DNA of 23,455 bases, taken from Isohypsibius dastychi. Its lineage: Eukaryota; Tardigrada; Eutardigrada; Parachela; Isohypsibiidae. Location of the stretch: the NCBI GenBank assembly GCA_034696485.1, contig JAQIWT010000320.1, positions 1 to 23,455 of the forward strand, read 5' to 3'. The position numbers and the translations under genes were made by a program. This document shows, piece after piece, positions 1 to 10,968 of this stretch (the first letter of the stretch is position 1; every line of letters begins with the position of its first letter). The notes below the pieces were generated by a model. It had not been told where the DNA came from and searched no databases. It worked only from the letters and a program-made list of their open reading frames with translations.

Positions 1-571
1 GTCGTCTGATTTCATGGATTTGCCGAGACTTCGCTTGAAAAGTTCACGTGGGTTCACACATTTTTGGATGTTCTTTTTTTAGATATTTTCCGCGTTTAAC
101 AACCGATAATTTTGTTGAAACATTTTTCATCGTTTGGGTTTAAAGACACGAGCATGAGTTCTGCGTTCTTTTGCAGTTGATTTATTATTTGATAATCCAG
201 ATGTTGTTCTTTGATTATGCAGCGTTTATTAAATCTGATTGTGTTAAATGTTTCAACTTTTCAGGCAGAATTAGAATATTCGGTGAAGGATTGTGGGGCT
301 TGAGCTAGCAACAGCAATCGAAACAGCCCCCGAAGCTCGCTCGTTTTCCCCATCGCCTTGCTCGGCTTACGCGCATTCGCACATGCTCCACTCACAATCA
401 GTCGAAAAGGCCCTCGTCGTCTTCGACGTTCTCAACCGCGTGGAGTGAATCAATATTTTGCTGGGTTCCCTGGTTCCAGACTCCCCGACACGTTTCTCCA
501 CAAAATTCGAGAATTTTGATTATTTGTGTGGTGGAATTCTCCGTTATCCGCATGCAGGACCTCAGTGTGAT
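1..571 (+). promoter_or_regulatory. 5' flank and probable 5' UTR of the BAZ1A-like gene
   Basis: No protein-coding exon is evident here. The stretch ending at 264 reads as a T-rich tract followed by TTTTCAG, a good splice acceptor, so an intron inside the 5' UTR may end there. The next 300 bases would then be the untranslated part of the exon that carries the ATG at 572. Short open frames on both strands have no protein-like content. I see no clear TATA box. The transcription start cannot be placed from sequence. Confidence 0.4.
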
Positions 572-3500
572 ATGTCGACCAAAGATAACCATTTACCTAT
601 TATCAGCGGCCCAGAAAGTTCGCTGTTTCATGACCAAAGAACCGGTGATTATTTCACGACTTACGAGTAAGTGGAATATTAATCATGTCAGAAAGAAACG
701 AAGATTCAGCTGTTTTTGGTTTAGCGCCTTTTTCGAGCATGTGCTTTCGGAGAAGTTTCCCGTTCTCGCGGGAAAAGTCCACCATGAATCAGTCTCAGGA
801 AAGTCATTGACATGGCATGAAAGGACGCTACCGAGAACGGATATTACAGAATACAAAACATCGCTGGATTTCCATTTGGAGCTCGCTGTCCTGTTTATGG
901 TCCCTTTCACCCCAATGAGATCTTTGGATGCCCTGGTTAATTCGCTGTTTGGATATCTGGAAGAGCGTTTCATGAGAAACGAACCTGTTCTTGTCTTCCA
1001 TGCCAATTCCTGGTAATAGCTGATTTATCTCTGTCTTTGCAGATTTTTACACATTGAATATTTTCAGGATTCCGGGGAAGATCGTGAATGTTCGTTTAAA
1101 CCGCATTCATCCTGAAAATGTGATTTTGGATGGCACGAGGTAAACATCCAGGCGATGTGCAGAAAATGATTTCTCGAATTTTTGAATGAATTTCCTATTC
1201 AATCGATCCAAGTACTTCGATCTTGGCCACTTTCAACTTCGTGTGAAAAAGTGTTTTTGACTAGGTTTGTTTTTGTTTTAGATATCCACCATCTGAGTTC
1301 GGGTACGATGTCCAGCTATTTTCTGCTGAAGATGAGCAGATCCGAACAGATGTGCGGTGCTTCGATTTGAGGTAAATTATTGGTCTCTTTTTTCGGTAGG
1401 AAATTGCCAGCAATTGACAAAAAGATGGAATATTGTTTTAAGTGAAATTTAGTGAAACCGAAGATTTGGATGGGAGGGTTCGCGTACTGTACTGTTCTAT
1501 CGGATAGTGTGTTTAGTTAAGTCTGCCTGATGTCGAAATCGAACTTGTAAGATAGCTTGCGTCGAGCTTGCTTGCTTCCGTAATCGCCATTCTACGACAG
1601 TGCTGCCCTCACCTATTTTCCTCACAGATTTGAGCTTCTAGGTTGCTTCTGCGTTTGTGAATCCTCAAGGCGCTTGCTACTTCGTAGCTATTCATTTCCG
1701 GTTGAATTAATGCACGAAATAACAGCTGTTTTTCGTAACTCCAGCGTTCATTCAGCTGATTGCTGGCAGCGAGAATACATATTTCCTTTGGTTGAGAATT
1801 TGTTTCTTTCTTAGAAATCAATTTTTTAAACTTGTGATTTTCTTGAGATGCTTTTCTTTGCCGGATACAGCTACAAGCTTGAACGTATGTAAATGTACCA
1901 ACCAACCAACCGTGCTTTTGGCCACTCGTTTACTAATCCGGATTGGTTCAGGCCAAACAGTCGCTTGGCTTTGATTGGTTGAGGGGGTGAATCGTTCATC
2001 AGGGTGTACGTGGTATCCCTCGACCCGCTCCTTGATCGAAGCTTATTGAATTTATGAAAAATTATATCTAAATTCAAATTAGCGAACTTCTATAACCAAA
2101 ATATTTTTTTCTTGTTAAAAACTACCGTGTTTGGTTTGTTGCGTTTAATGGTGGTCTGATGAGGTCTGAGAGGGCGGTCGATTAAGCAGCACGTGTTTGC
2201 TGTGTTTCACAGGCGAGGCGAAGGCTCGTTTTCAAGAGAACTGCTGCGCTGCAGCCTGCTCCAACACTGCAAGTGCCGAAAATCTGGCAGTGTATGGTGT
2301 CTCAAAGTAATTGCATCTTTTCTTGTTGATATGCTCCTGTATGTCAGAATTTTGATATCTAGGATAAAACTGTGGAATTCTTCAATGTAGACAACGTCGC
2401 ATGGTGGGATATGTTTGCGGGACCCGAGCCTAGATTTTCTGTACCCTCCAAACCCACCAAACATTTCCCGCGTCAGGACAAACTGGATAAGCACACAATG
2501 GACCGCCAAAAATCGAAAAAGGACAACAAAAATCTTCTGATGCTTGGAAAAACCAGCAAAACCCTCAAGGACCTGGGAAAAGGAAGCTCAAAGAAGCGTC
2601 AACGTGAGAAAAAAGTCTTGCATCCCTTTTTTGTGAAACTTGACCCTTTGCTTGTTTTAAGCAGTCGAGGACGACTCCCAACCATCCACAAGCTTTAAAA
2701 AGAAGAAGTACAGCTTGGAGTTCAGGAAAGGACTGGCCAGAAGTGATGCTTCGACTAGCAAAGCCCAGACTCCAGAGGAAAGGAGACAGAAGCAGAAAGA
2801 GTACAAAAAGAAGGTAAAAGGACCTTTCCCGGCGGTCTGCCGGCTTCTTTATGGTTTTTCATTATAGTGGAAGGAAAAGCTAGCGAAGGAGCGTGAGCAG
2901 CTCAGCAAAAAGTGGGCGCAGATCTTCACAGTTGGCGAGGACCTCAATCAGCCAAATTTGAAAGTATTGGAGTTGTATGTTGTGGGGAACCTGGTTTCTG
3001 ACGGTTTCTCGTTGCAGCCTATTCCAGTTATCCCTAAAAGACTGTGTACTGATCTTCCTGAGCAGTTCATAGGCGATGGGTTGTTCGTGCTGGAGTTCCT
3101 GCGCACATTCGGAGCCAAATTCGAAAAACCAACACATGTTTCGGATTTGATCAACTGGGGTGAGTTCGTGAGAGAAATTAGCATTGACCAGTGTCCTTTA
3201 CATGCTTGTTTGTAGATTTGAACAACTTACATGCGGCGATAGCTTCGGAGAACATTGACGGAGAGTTTACTCGTTTGTTGGGGTTTTTCGCCAAAGCTGT
3301 GATGTCTTGCGTTCCTCCAAACTTCATGGAAGCTGGTGAGGAGCTCCTTGAGGTACCATAGTGACAAGATAACGTATATTTATTCTTCTAGATGATCCGT
3401 CATCATCCATATATCGGTCTGGGTGGGAGCAATTGGGATTGAAAATTGCCCAGTCCACACGTGTGAAACTTGGTAAAAATTGTAGTAAACTGACAAGGAA

Positions 3501-6500
3501 CTTGGTGAGGAGTTGGGATTTTGTTTTAGGGCTTGCTTTCAACAGGCTACCGGTGTCGTCATCCACAATTTCCGAAATTACACGTATGTGCCTGCTGGTT
3601 GCATCGCTCACTTTGCGATTGCCCGGAAGTACGGAAGCGAAATCTGATGGAGTGATTCTGAGATTCCTGCAGTCCCAGGCAGGAACCACTGTATATGATG
3701 TGATATACACGCATTCTGTATTCGCCTTGTCTTTCGGTAAGTGCGATTTGCCTTCTCGACTATTCTGGGTTCAACTGCTATGTTTTGCAGAACAACGAAT
3801 GAACCTCGTGGTGGTCTTCACTCAGTCTGTGATGGAATCGGACTTTGTTAGAGAAACATTGGAAACTCTTAATTCGGCAACCGATGATTCGGAACGGAGT
3901 CTCAGGATGTTGAAGAGCTTAACGGAAGAAGTCAGCCGGATATGCAAAGCAAAAATCGCAACGACTGTGTAAGTGAACAAAAATCTTTTGAAATGTGTTT
4001 TCCGTTATCTAAGATTGAGGCGAAAATTATGGTCGAATCGAAGTATTAAAATGTCACTACCCACCTAAAATTTCAGGGCGTATTTGATAGAAATAACTTT
4101 TTATTTTTGTCAGTTATTCCCGGTAATCAGATTTCATTCAGTCCGTTAAAAACGTGAAAACTTTTCTCGTTGAAACCTTGTGTTTTGAGTTGAGTTTTTG
4201 GTCAGTGAATTATATTATGATTTTACTTGTGTAGCATGTTTGGTCAGGACGGAGGATCTGGAACACGATCTTTGAGAATTTGTTCTGTCGTTTTAGTGCG
4301 AAGGACCGACCTGCGGATAAATCATCTGAAAAAGGAGATAGATTCCGCCAGCTCCTGGAAGCCTATGCGCGTAAACGGTCAGAACTGCGATCCGATAAAG
4401 GAAGAACTACGCAAGCATTGGTAGACGATATCCGCGTTCTGGGTGAAGGTCGGCGCAAGCGTCGTTTGTCTGACGGCGATATGCTGGCCCTGACGGAAGC
4501 GCTCGCCGATTTGCAAAAGAAATTCGACACGAATATCCACGACGAAAAGCATCAGCTTTCCGAGGCGATTTTCAACAGGAAGCTGAGTGTCCGAATGGAG
4601 CAAATCGGACTGGACCGGCATTTTTTTCATTACTGGCATCTTCCGCTTTATCCCGGCGTCCTTGTGGAGCGATCGTCATCCAGCGAGAGCAAGATCTGCT
4701 CAAAGGGATGTCTCTGCGAAGTTATCAACAAGGAAGTTCAACAAGAACAGACAGCGTCGTCTTGGTGGATGATTAGTCCGGAAGACCAACTCATTCTATC
4801 GAAGGGTCTTTCTCTCCATGGTGAACGCGAAGTGGCCCTCAAACGTGGTCTCGACCAGCATGTAGCTTCCAAGTCGGTCGATGGCTCCCCGGCAAAAGAT
4901 TTAGTTTCGATTATGAAAGATCTTCCTCGTCCGATTCCGGAAATATCTCCCGATATCAGCTGGGAAGATCAGATACTCGACAAGCTGAGATCAAGCCTGA
5001 TCGCATTGGAGGCGAAGCTGCAGAAAACACGCTTAGGTGGATGGAATGTATGTTGGAATTGGTTTCATTTCCTAAGCACGCTGTGACATTGATGTTGTTT
5101 TACAGCCGCCGGAAGATGAGAAGTGGATAGCTAAAGTGAACCGGCCTTTTGGTCAGCCTGATGAAATTGAGCCGGAAGAAAAAGTTGAGCTGGAATCCGG
5201 TCCACCAAGTAGCCCTGAAATTCTTGCACCGCCTGCTGAGATTTTGGAAGCAGTTCCGCCAGGCTTGACGAACGGGCATTCGCATCCGGAAGAACCCTCG
5301 GCGTGCGAGCCTATGGAGCTGGAAGACAGCGCGCAGCGTGAACCGGAAGTACCCGGTCTGGTGGAGTTGATGAAAACTTCTTTAGAAAACAACGGAAGTG
5401 AGGATAAGGATGACGAAAATGGACAGAGCACCCATGTTGTCCAAGCTGTTCCCGAGCCAGTCGTTGTTGAGACTCAAACGAATAAAGATCTGAAGCGGCT
5501 GATTCAGCGGGTTGGCGAACTTGTTGAGACTGTCAGGCTACGTTACATTGGTGCTCCGCTAGGTATGTTACTTCGGTGAGTTTTTGAAATGTTATATCTG
5601 ACGGAATTTTACCATTAAGTGACGATCGGCGAACAATCCAATAAGGACGCCAGTCAACTGGAGCATTGGAAGAGTTCCTTACAGTCATGTAGCAGCCCAT
5701 CCCAAATAAATCTGCATTTGCACGTTTTTGAACATTGCATCTTGTGGAATAAAGCTGTGGTCGCTGGACTCTGCAAACAGTGTCGGAAAAAGGGCGAGCC
5801 GGAGAACCTTGTCGTCTGCGATGGGTGGTCAGTTGTTGATCAAAATATAATTTCATGGGTGTTTTATGTATTTGTTTGTTTTTAGTGATCGGATATACCA
5901 TTTTTACTGCGTCGAGCCACCCGTCACGGTAGGGAGTTTCTCCGGTGATTTTTCCTCTTGATTTAATATAGTTTTGCCGTTATAGGAAATCCCGAAAGAA
6001 CAGTGGTTCTGCATGATCTGTAAACCTCCACCCGCAGTTCCTCGAAGCCGTCGGGTGCGTCATACTGTTAACTACAGCGAAGGTGTAGCGCCATCGCAGG
6101 AGAACGTTGCAGTGGCGCCACCTGTGGTTTCCGATCCTGGTCGACCAAAGATTTCTGATCGAGCTGCTCGGGCTCTCCAACGAAGTCATGCCTTATATGG
6201 AGACCGAGATAGTGTTCATTCCGAAACCAGCAGTGCCGCCTTCTCAGCTGATGGTGATGGAACCAGGCGATCAGCGCGGTCGAAGCGTGTTGATTACAAG
6301 GAACTGGATGGTGGACCGAAGGATGTGCCAAGTCGAGCTGAGTCGATCGAAGAAGATCTTACCGAGGAGGACCTGGAATATGTGAATGGCGATTTCCATA
6401 TCGAGAATGAAATTCAGTCTGGTTCTGAAGACAGGTAAATGAGGATTATTTTATGGAGTCATTTCGGAAGTTATTTAGCTTTTGTGTTTTAGTGAATATG

Positions 6501-6568
6501 ATCCGCAGTCAAGTCCACAAGCGCAGTGGGGGAAAAAGCATAAGAAACACAAGGTTTCCAGGCGGTGA
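572..6568 (+). CDS. BAZ1A: BAZ1A/ACF1-like ISWI remodelling subunit (WAC, DDT, PHD), 19 exons
   Basis: Exons: 572-666, 725-1012, 1068-1139, 1282-1371, 2213-2306, 2363-2603, 2665-2813, 2868-2963, 3018-3159, 3216-3335, 3392-3472, 3530-3736, 3791-3968, 4297-5047, 5106-5562, 5620-5827, 5886-5928, 5986-6434, 6493-6568. All phases agree and give 1278 residues (human BAZ1A is about 1550). An N-terminal WAC DNA-binding domain (to about 128) contains DYFTTYDAFFEHVL. A block near 182-225 (FSRELLR...LLQHC) matches the ACF1-specific region. DDT lies at about 390-450 (FIGDGLFVLEFLRTFG), WHIM-like blocks at about 491-600, and D-TOX/WSD at 717-742 (LDRHFFHYWHLPLYPGVLVE). A complete C4HC3 PHD finger has Cys1072, 1075, 1087, 1090, His1095, Cys1098, 1113 and 1116. 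In known animals ACF1 partners the ISWI ATPase to space nucleosomes in the nucleus. The block order fits BAZ1A better than BAZ1B. The protein ends in a Lys-rich tail about 160 residues after the PHD finger, with no bromodomain. The start is the first in-frame ATG. Confidence 0.9.
1372..2212 (+). other. Long intron 4 of the BAZ1A-like gene (841 bp)
   Basis: This intron is several times longer than most of its neighbours. The donor follows TTGAG and the acceptor is TTTCACAG. Joining the flanking exons keeps phase and gives sequence that aligns with ACF1, so no exon is missing. It holds a short ACC-rich run near 1897-1911 and no recognisable gene, RNA or transposon. The short open frames on both strands look like chance. 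Confidence 0.6.
3969..4296 (+). other. Intron 13 of the BAZ1A-like gene (328 bp)
   Basis: The donor GTAAGTG follows the exon at 3968, and the acceptor is CGTTTTAG before 4297. An open frame at 4227-4424 crosses the acceptor in the wrong phase and is not needed for the protein. I see nothing else in it. Confidence 0.6.
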
Positions 6569-7444
6569 TCCCCATTCCACGCACCTGGATTTAGTGACCT
6601 GAATAGTTTGAACATGGGCTATGCATGAAAAAGCGTTTGAGTTTTATTTAATTATAAGTGCCGAATCGATCTGTGACCTTGTTCATGGCCGATAGTTGAC
6701 GAATTTTATTCGTTCTTCTGCTGAAGTGATCCGACCGTCCCACTCTGTTTTTCTCGTTGGTTCATTCGTTCCTGGATTTTTTTTCTACAGCGAGAATATT
6801 GTTTGAATAAATTTAGACGGAAGGAGGTAGAAGTTCTGATCGATAAGCGACTGCGAAGTGCGAACTACCATACAGATGAGTAGATGTTTCAGCTAAGTGT
6901 ATGGGTCTCATGGAAATGAGGCGTTTCGATGTTCGTTTACCTGTAGCTGTTCAATGTGATTCAAGATTTTACCGTCATCACGAATTAGATTTTGATGTAA
7001 ATTAATCGAACGATGATTTTATTTTTAATGCTTCAAGTCTTTGCAGAAACTGCTTCGATGTACTGTACAGTACTGTAACCAAACAAAAGGATTGGAGGAG
7101 GTTTTAAAAAGATGTAAACCTTACAAACCTTTTGCATTCGAACTGAAAGTGCCATCTACAGAGTAATTTGTAGATCTTTTTTCTTCGAACAGTCAGTTTA
7201 TCCAAAACCATGCCATATCAGATACACGCACCGTGAAGAGAAACAGAACAGAGGAAAAATAACAAACTAACACGAAAGAAACAAGGAAGATACTAACTCA
7301 ATTGCTTTTACAAATAGGAATATTTCTGGGTTAATAAGGCCTATACTACACAACGGGATCATTCAGGCGCGCACTGGTGATCGAAACCGTAACCCAAGCT
7401 GGGTCCACACAAAAGCTTTAAAAAGGAACTATACTACAAACATT
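6569..7444. other. Convergent intergenic region with 3' UTRs of BAZ1A-like and cyclin genes
   Basis: Two genes end towards each other here. The plus-strand 3' UTR probably runs to the AATAAA at 6806. On the minus strand the only AATAAA noticed is opposite 7018-7023, over 400 bases beyond the cyclin stop, so its 3' end is uncertain. A bromodomain exon, which BAZ1A would normally have next, was looked for and not found. A 12-base palindrome lies at 7061-7072. Confidence 0.5.
6806..6811 (+). terminator. Candidate polyadenylation signal AATAAA of the BAZ1A-like gene
   Basis: A canonical AATAAA lies 238 bases after the stop codon at 6568, a normal 3' UTR length for a compact genome. It is a six-base match only. 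Confidence 0.45.
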
Positions 7445-10400
7445 TTACAGTTCAATAACGACTTCTTGGACGTCCACGAACGAGTTGTAAAGGTCGGTGG
7501 CGGCTTCAACAGGTGTCATGTTTTCTACGCCGATGGAAGATTCCAACATATTCAACGATTGACCAAACGTAGCTTTCCAAATTCCGCAAAACCGAGCTGC
7601 AGCAGTGGTATCAAATCCATCGTGCCAACTTGAAGCAACAAGTCGCGTCAGAGCAAAGTCAGTCATATCGTTGAACTAGAAAAAAAACAAAACATTAATA
7701 TTCAGTCCGAAAAACCCAATAAAACCAAACGAATTAATATTCATAAATGACTAACGAAAAAATATATTTACAAAACCAACAAATACAACAACAGACAACC
7801 TTCTTCAAAATACACTCGACTTGAAAAACTCACATATTCCATAGTCATGTTCCCAACACCCAAGACCACAAGAACGGTTCGATGAAGAAAAGTGGCCGGG
7901 TCGCTGATATCAGAGTTGACATTGGCATTCTCCCGGAAAAAGCAGTCGACAACGAGGTAAGATTGGAGGATGACAGCCAAAGCGGCGATGGCGGAAGGTG
8001 GGACATTCGACGCAACACCAGAATCTGAAAAACAAAACCTGGATTAAATTCAAAGGAAATAAGATCCGAAGTCACCATGGACATTTATTGCTAATATATC
8101 CGGTCTGACAATTTACACCTGCTTGCTAGCAAACGACATGATCCCTTGTTCAGCTTGACTTTCCTGTCATCTTGTCTTCCAGACACGCTTTCTCTAGACT
8201 CGATTAATATTTATACGATAAATGGGGAAGCAATTAAGCGTACTACGCCACACCTTTTGGCGTACAAGTCTTCTCTCCGAAAAGACGCCGGCAGAGAAAA
8301 GCTCAAGGAAAACCGCCCAAATGGAAAAAGCAATATTTTCTTCAAGGGCCATCAAGATCATCTGCCACGCTAATTAATGAAATTAGTGGATAAAAAAGAG
8401 CAGTTGCCAACTGGCTCCAAACATCAATGACCTCTCTGAGACAACAGCGCACCGCAATAAATTTCTTTTGCGAGACAAAAGGAAGTCGATGACTTTTCGT
8501 TAATCCAGATGTTTCTTTCTGTGGTATGAAGAGAGACGTTTTCCCCTTGATATCTAAATTTGAGATCACGACTTGTTTACGTTAAATCAGAAAATAACAG
8601 GAACATTACTGCGTGAAAAATAAATTTGATGCATTCCCATGACCAGTCATTAAGATATCATGGCGATGAGATCATTTCACATAAAACGACACGCCAAGGT
8701 GCCGGATAAATCACTGAACCGCACAAATGGGAAGGATGGTTAAAACGGCGAAACCGGAAGACGCCGGTAATTTAAATTTCACGGGTTAATCTGACCGATT
8801 TTATTCCTAGGGATTATTGTCGCCATCAGAGCGGCACCACACCAATTTCGACTTGACTAATTGCTCTTTTAATTTTCATTGAGATTGAACCAACTCACCC
8901 ATCATAAACAACGTGGCAACGGCGAGAATTTGCTGTTGAAACGGCGAGTCGACGCTCTGACGAAGATGGGCCTCTTCAAGATAATGAGGAATAAAAGAGG
9001 CCGGTGTCCAGTCAATCACTTCCCACTGAGTGGTTTGTAACATTAGCTTGACAGCAATCTGCAATATCATAAAGATTAAATATCTTGTAAACATCACTGG
9101 ATATAAATGTGACAATTGTTGATAATCGCGACAAACAGCAATAAAAATTCGATTGTGATTACAGAATTCTCGTATTCAAAAAGTTTCAACGAATATCTAC
9201 AATACATAAACAATTTCAAATCACAATTTAAGATACAAATAAAATATATTTGTTGCTTCAATCTTTGAAAGTTGGCATGGCAGACGTGTTCCTTCAGTTT
9301 GGAGCACTCCTTACAAGTTTCAATGGTTAATCAACTTATCATCATCTTCAATGCTTTATAAAACTCAAAGACCAAGTGGCAGGTGCAGGCGACCAAGCGC
9401 AACAGGCATTCGCATGCTGATCCACAATAATCACATAGCAGCGCAAAGACCGCCCGGACGGCCGCCGCACTTTCCATCGCTGCCCATATTCTTATTAGCT
9501 ACACACCTTTCCTTTTCAAAACTTTTCAGTGATCAGGAAGTATTGAAAGATTAGACGGCGATCGAGGCGAGCCGAGCTCATACCTCTACTGTCATTCTGA
9601 CTAATTTCTCATTTGCTCTTTCATAAACCATCGCCACTCGATGCGACCAAACAGGAGGTAAATGGGATTTAAATTCTCTCTTTGAAACTTGGACGACCGT
9701 AAACACCTGTCCAGTCCTCCATTCACAATTTTCAAGGAGAAACTATTTGACTAGACTCTAAAATACACATCAACGACTTGCAAACCATTTCATAAGAAAT
9801 TTCTATTGATTTGCAAATTATTCATGCTTCCACGAAGGCGCAAGACCAATTTTTATAATCAAACTAGGAGAATAAATTCCATAAGTGACCTTAACTGTAT
9901 GTTGAATTCAACAGATAAATTTATAAATTTACGAACCTGAATATCGGCAACTGCTTTCGGCGATCGTGCACGGCCGACGTTTCCGGTGAATGCCGGTAAA
10001 ATGTTATCCAGATCTGGGTCATCATCCAAGAGCTGCTCGACGATGACTAGGGCTGCCTCGAAGATACAATCCAGGGGGATTTCATTTGCCGTGCAGTCTT
10101 CCGATTTTGCAGCGTTGGACATGAAACGATCGACGAACGAAATTGCCATTTGGATAGAAGCCAGCGACAATTTCTTCTCGCGATACCACTATTTTCAAGA
10201 ACAGTGTTTATTGCCAAGCCAAGAAAAACCAAAACACTAAACTCACCTGAAATGCCCGGAACCAATATTCCTGTCGTTCATCCAAAATATTCCAGCTGGC
10301 AACATTCAGGCTGATTTGTTGCTCCGTCAACTTCCGGTTGAGTGTGCGATCGCCGTAGATTTCCACTTCGCCGTCAATCGGCACGGTCCGTGGCCTGTAG

Positions 10401-10531
10401 CTATCAGATGATCCATCCGATGGATTGGTTGCGAATCCGCTAGAGGACGACCAGGATGGACTACTTTGCAGCACTTCCGAACACATCAAACTAGCCATGA
10501 AACTGTTCTCACTAGAGAATACTTCCGCCAT
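7445..10531 (-). CDS. Divergent cyclin, D-type-like, 5 exons
   Basis: Minus-strand exons: 10531-10247, 10188-9937, 9058-8899, 8024-7834, 7675-7445; phases agree and give 372 residues. The first 60 or so residues are Ser-rich and probably disordered. The N-terminal cyclin box includes DERQEYWFRAF and then IQMAISFVDRFMS, matching the family pattern of an Arg before a Trp helix and the YLDRFLS helix. LMLQTTQWEVIDWTPASFI, with PHYLEE after it, matches the start of the C-terminal box (compare kLkWnLaamTPhdFIeHfL of D cyclins). VPPSAIAALAVILQ matches the PPSmvAAgsv helix. Cyclins bind and activate cyclin-dependent kinases. The order and spacing of blocks are closest to D-type cyclins, but no LxCxE Rb-binding motif is seen near the N terminus and the Lys expected in the first box is not evident. 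The exact class is therefore open. It begins at the first in-frame ATG. Confidence 0.75.
8025..8898 (-). other. Long intron 3 of the cyclin gene (874 bp)
   Basis: It is bounded by GTGAGT at the exon ending at 8899 and by TTTTTCAG before 8024, read on the minus strand. It is AT-rich. Open frames at 8146-8373 (+) and 8342-8569 (-) show no family resemblance and look like chance. Nothing else is supported. Confidence 0.6.
9059..9936 (-). other. Long intron 2 of the cyclin gene (878 bp)
   Basis: The minus-strand acceptor is ATATTGCAG before 9058, and the donor GTTCGT after 9937 is weak. There is a GC-rich patch near 9448-9472 and no recognisable gene or repeat. Joining the flanking exons gives continuous cyclin-box sequence, so no exon appears to be missing. 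Confidence 0.55.
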
Positions 10532-10968
10532 GTTAAATCAAGAATATTACTGCAAAGAAAACCAGTTGAGTGCAAGAGAGTGAGGAAAATGATCCGGGAA
10601 GCAACAGCGAAGATTGCAAAACGACACACACATACACTGGAAGGTGAGAGGAGAAGAGAGCGAAGCAGGCAAGGGGCCAGGCCGCATGCTCCGTGTCCTG
10701 TATTCACTTCAGGCCGTAAGTAGGCTGAACTAGCGAGAAATTTCGGCCAACTGATTGGTTGATTTACAGTTTCTCGAATGAATTCAACTGACCACTCTTT
10801 GACCTGGTAATGTGCTAAATAATTTGAAACAAGTAAAAAAAGCGTGGACATGTGCGGTTTGTAAAAAATCAGATAAAAAATAAGCATCTGTTTTGTCATC
10901 AATAAAAACTGCGATAGTCAAACGAAAACATATTGCTCGTTCAAAACGTAACTTAAGGGCACTTATCG
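10532..10968. other. Intergenic region upstream of the cyclin and downstream of the unknown gene
   Basis: These 437 bases separate two genes on the minus strand. They must hold the 3' end of the unknown gene and the promoter of the cyclin. A short CA-rich run lies near 10624-10636. Open frames on both strands (for example the plus strand at 10466-10723) overlap the cyclin start and have no recognisable content. No promoter element or polyadenylation signal could be assigned. Confidence 0.45.

Noticed and set aside
516-1016. A single 166-codon open frame covering BAZ1A exons 1-2 without splicing
   Set aside because: Its first part is out of frame with the WAC domain. Splicing at 666/725 restores YFTTYDAFFEHVL, which matches ACF1.
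3324-3710. A 128-codon minus-strand open frame opposite BAZ1A exons 10-12
   Set aside because: It is antisense to exons that align with ACF1 and has no protein-like motifs of its own.
4227-4424. An open frame at the end of BAZ1A intron 13
   Set aside because: It is in the wrong phase for the neighbouring exons, and the direct junction 3968/4297 already gives continuous family-like sequence.
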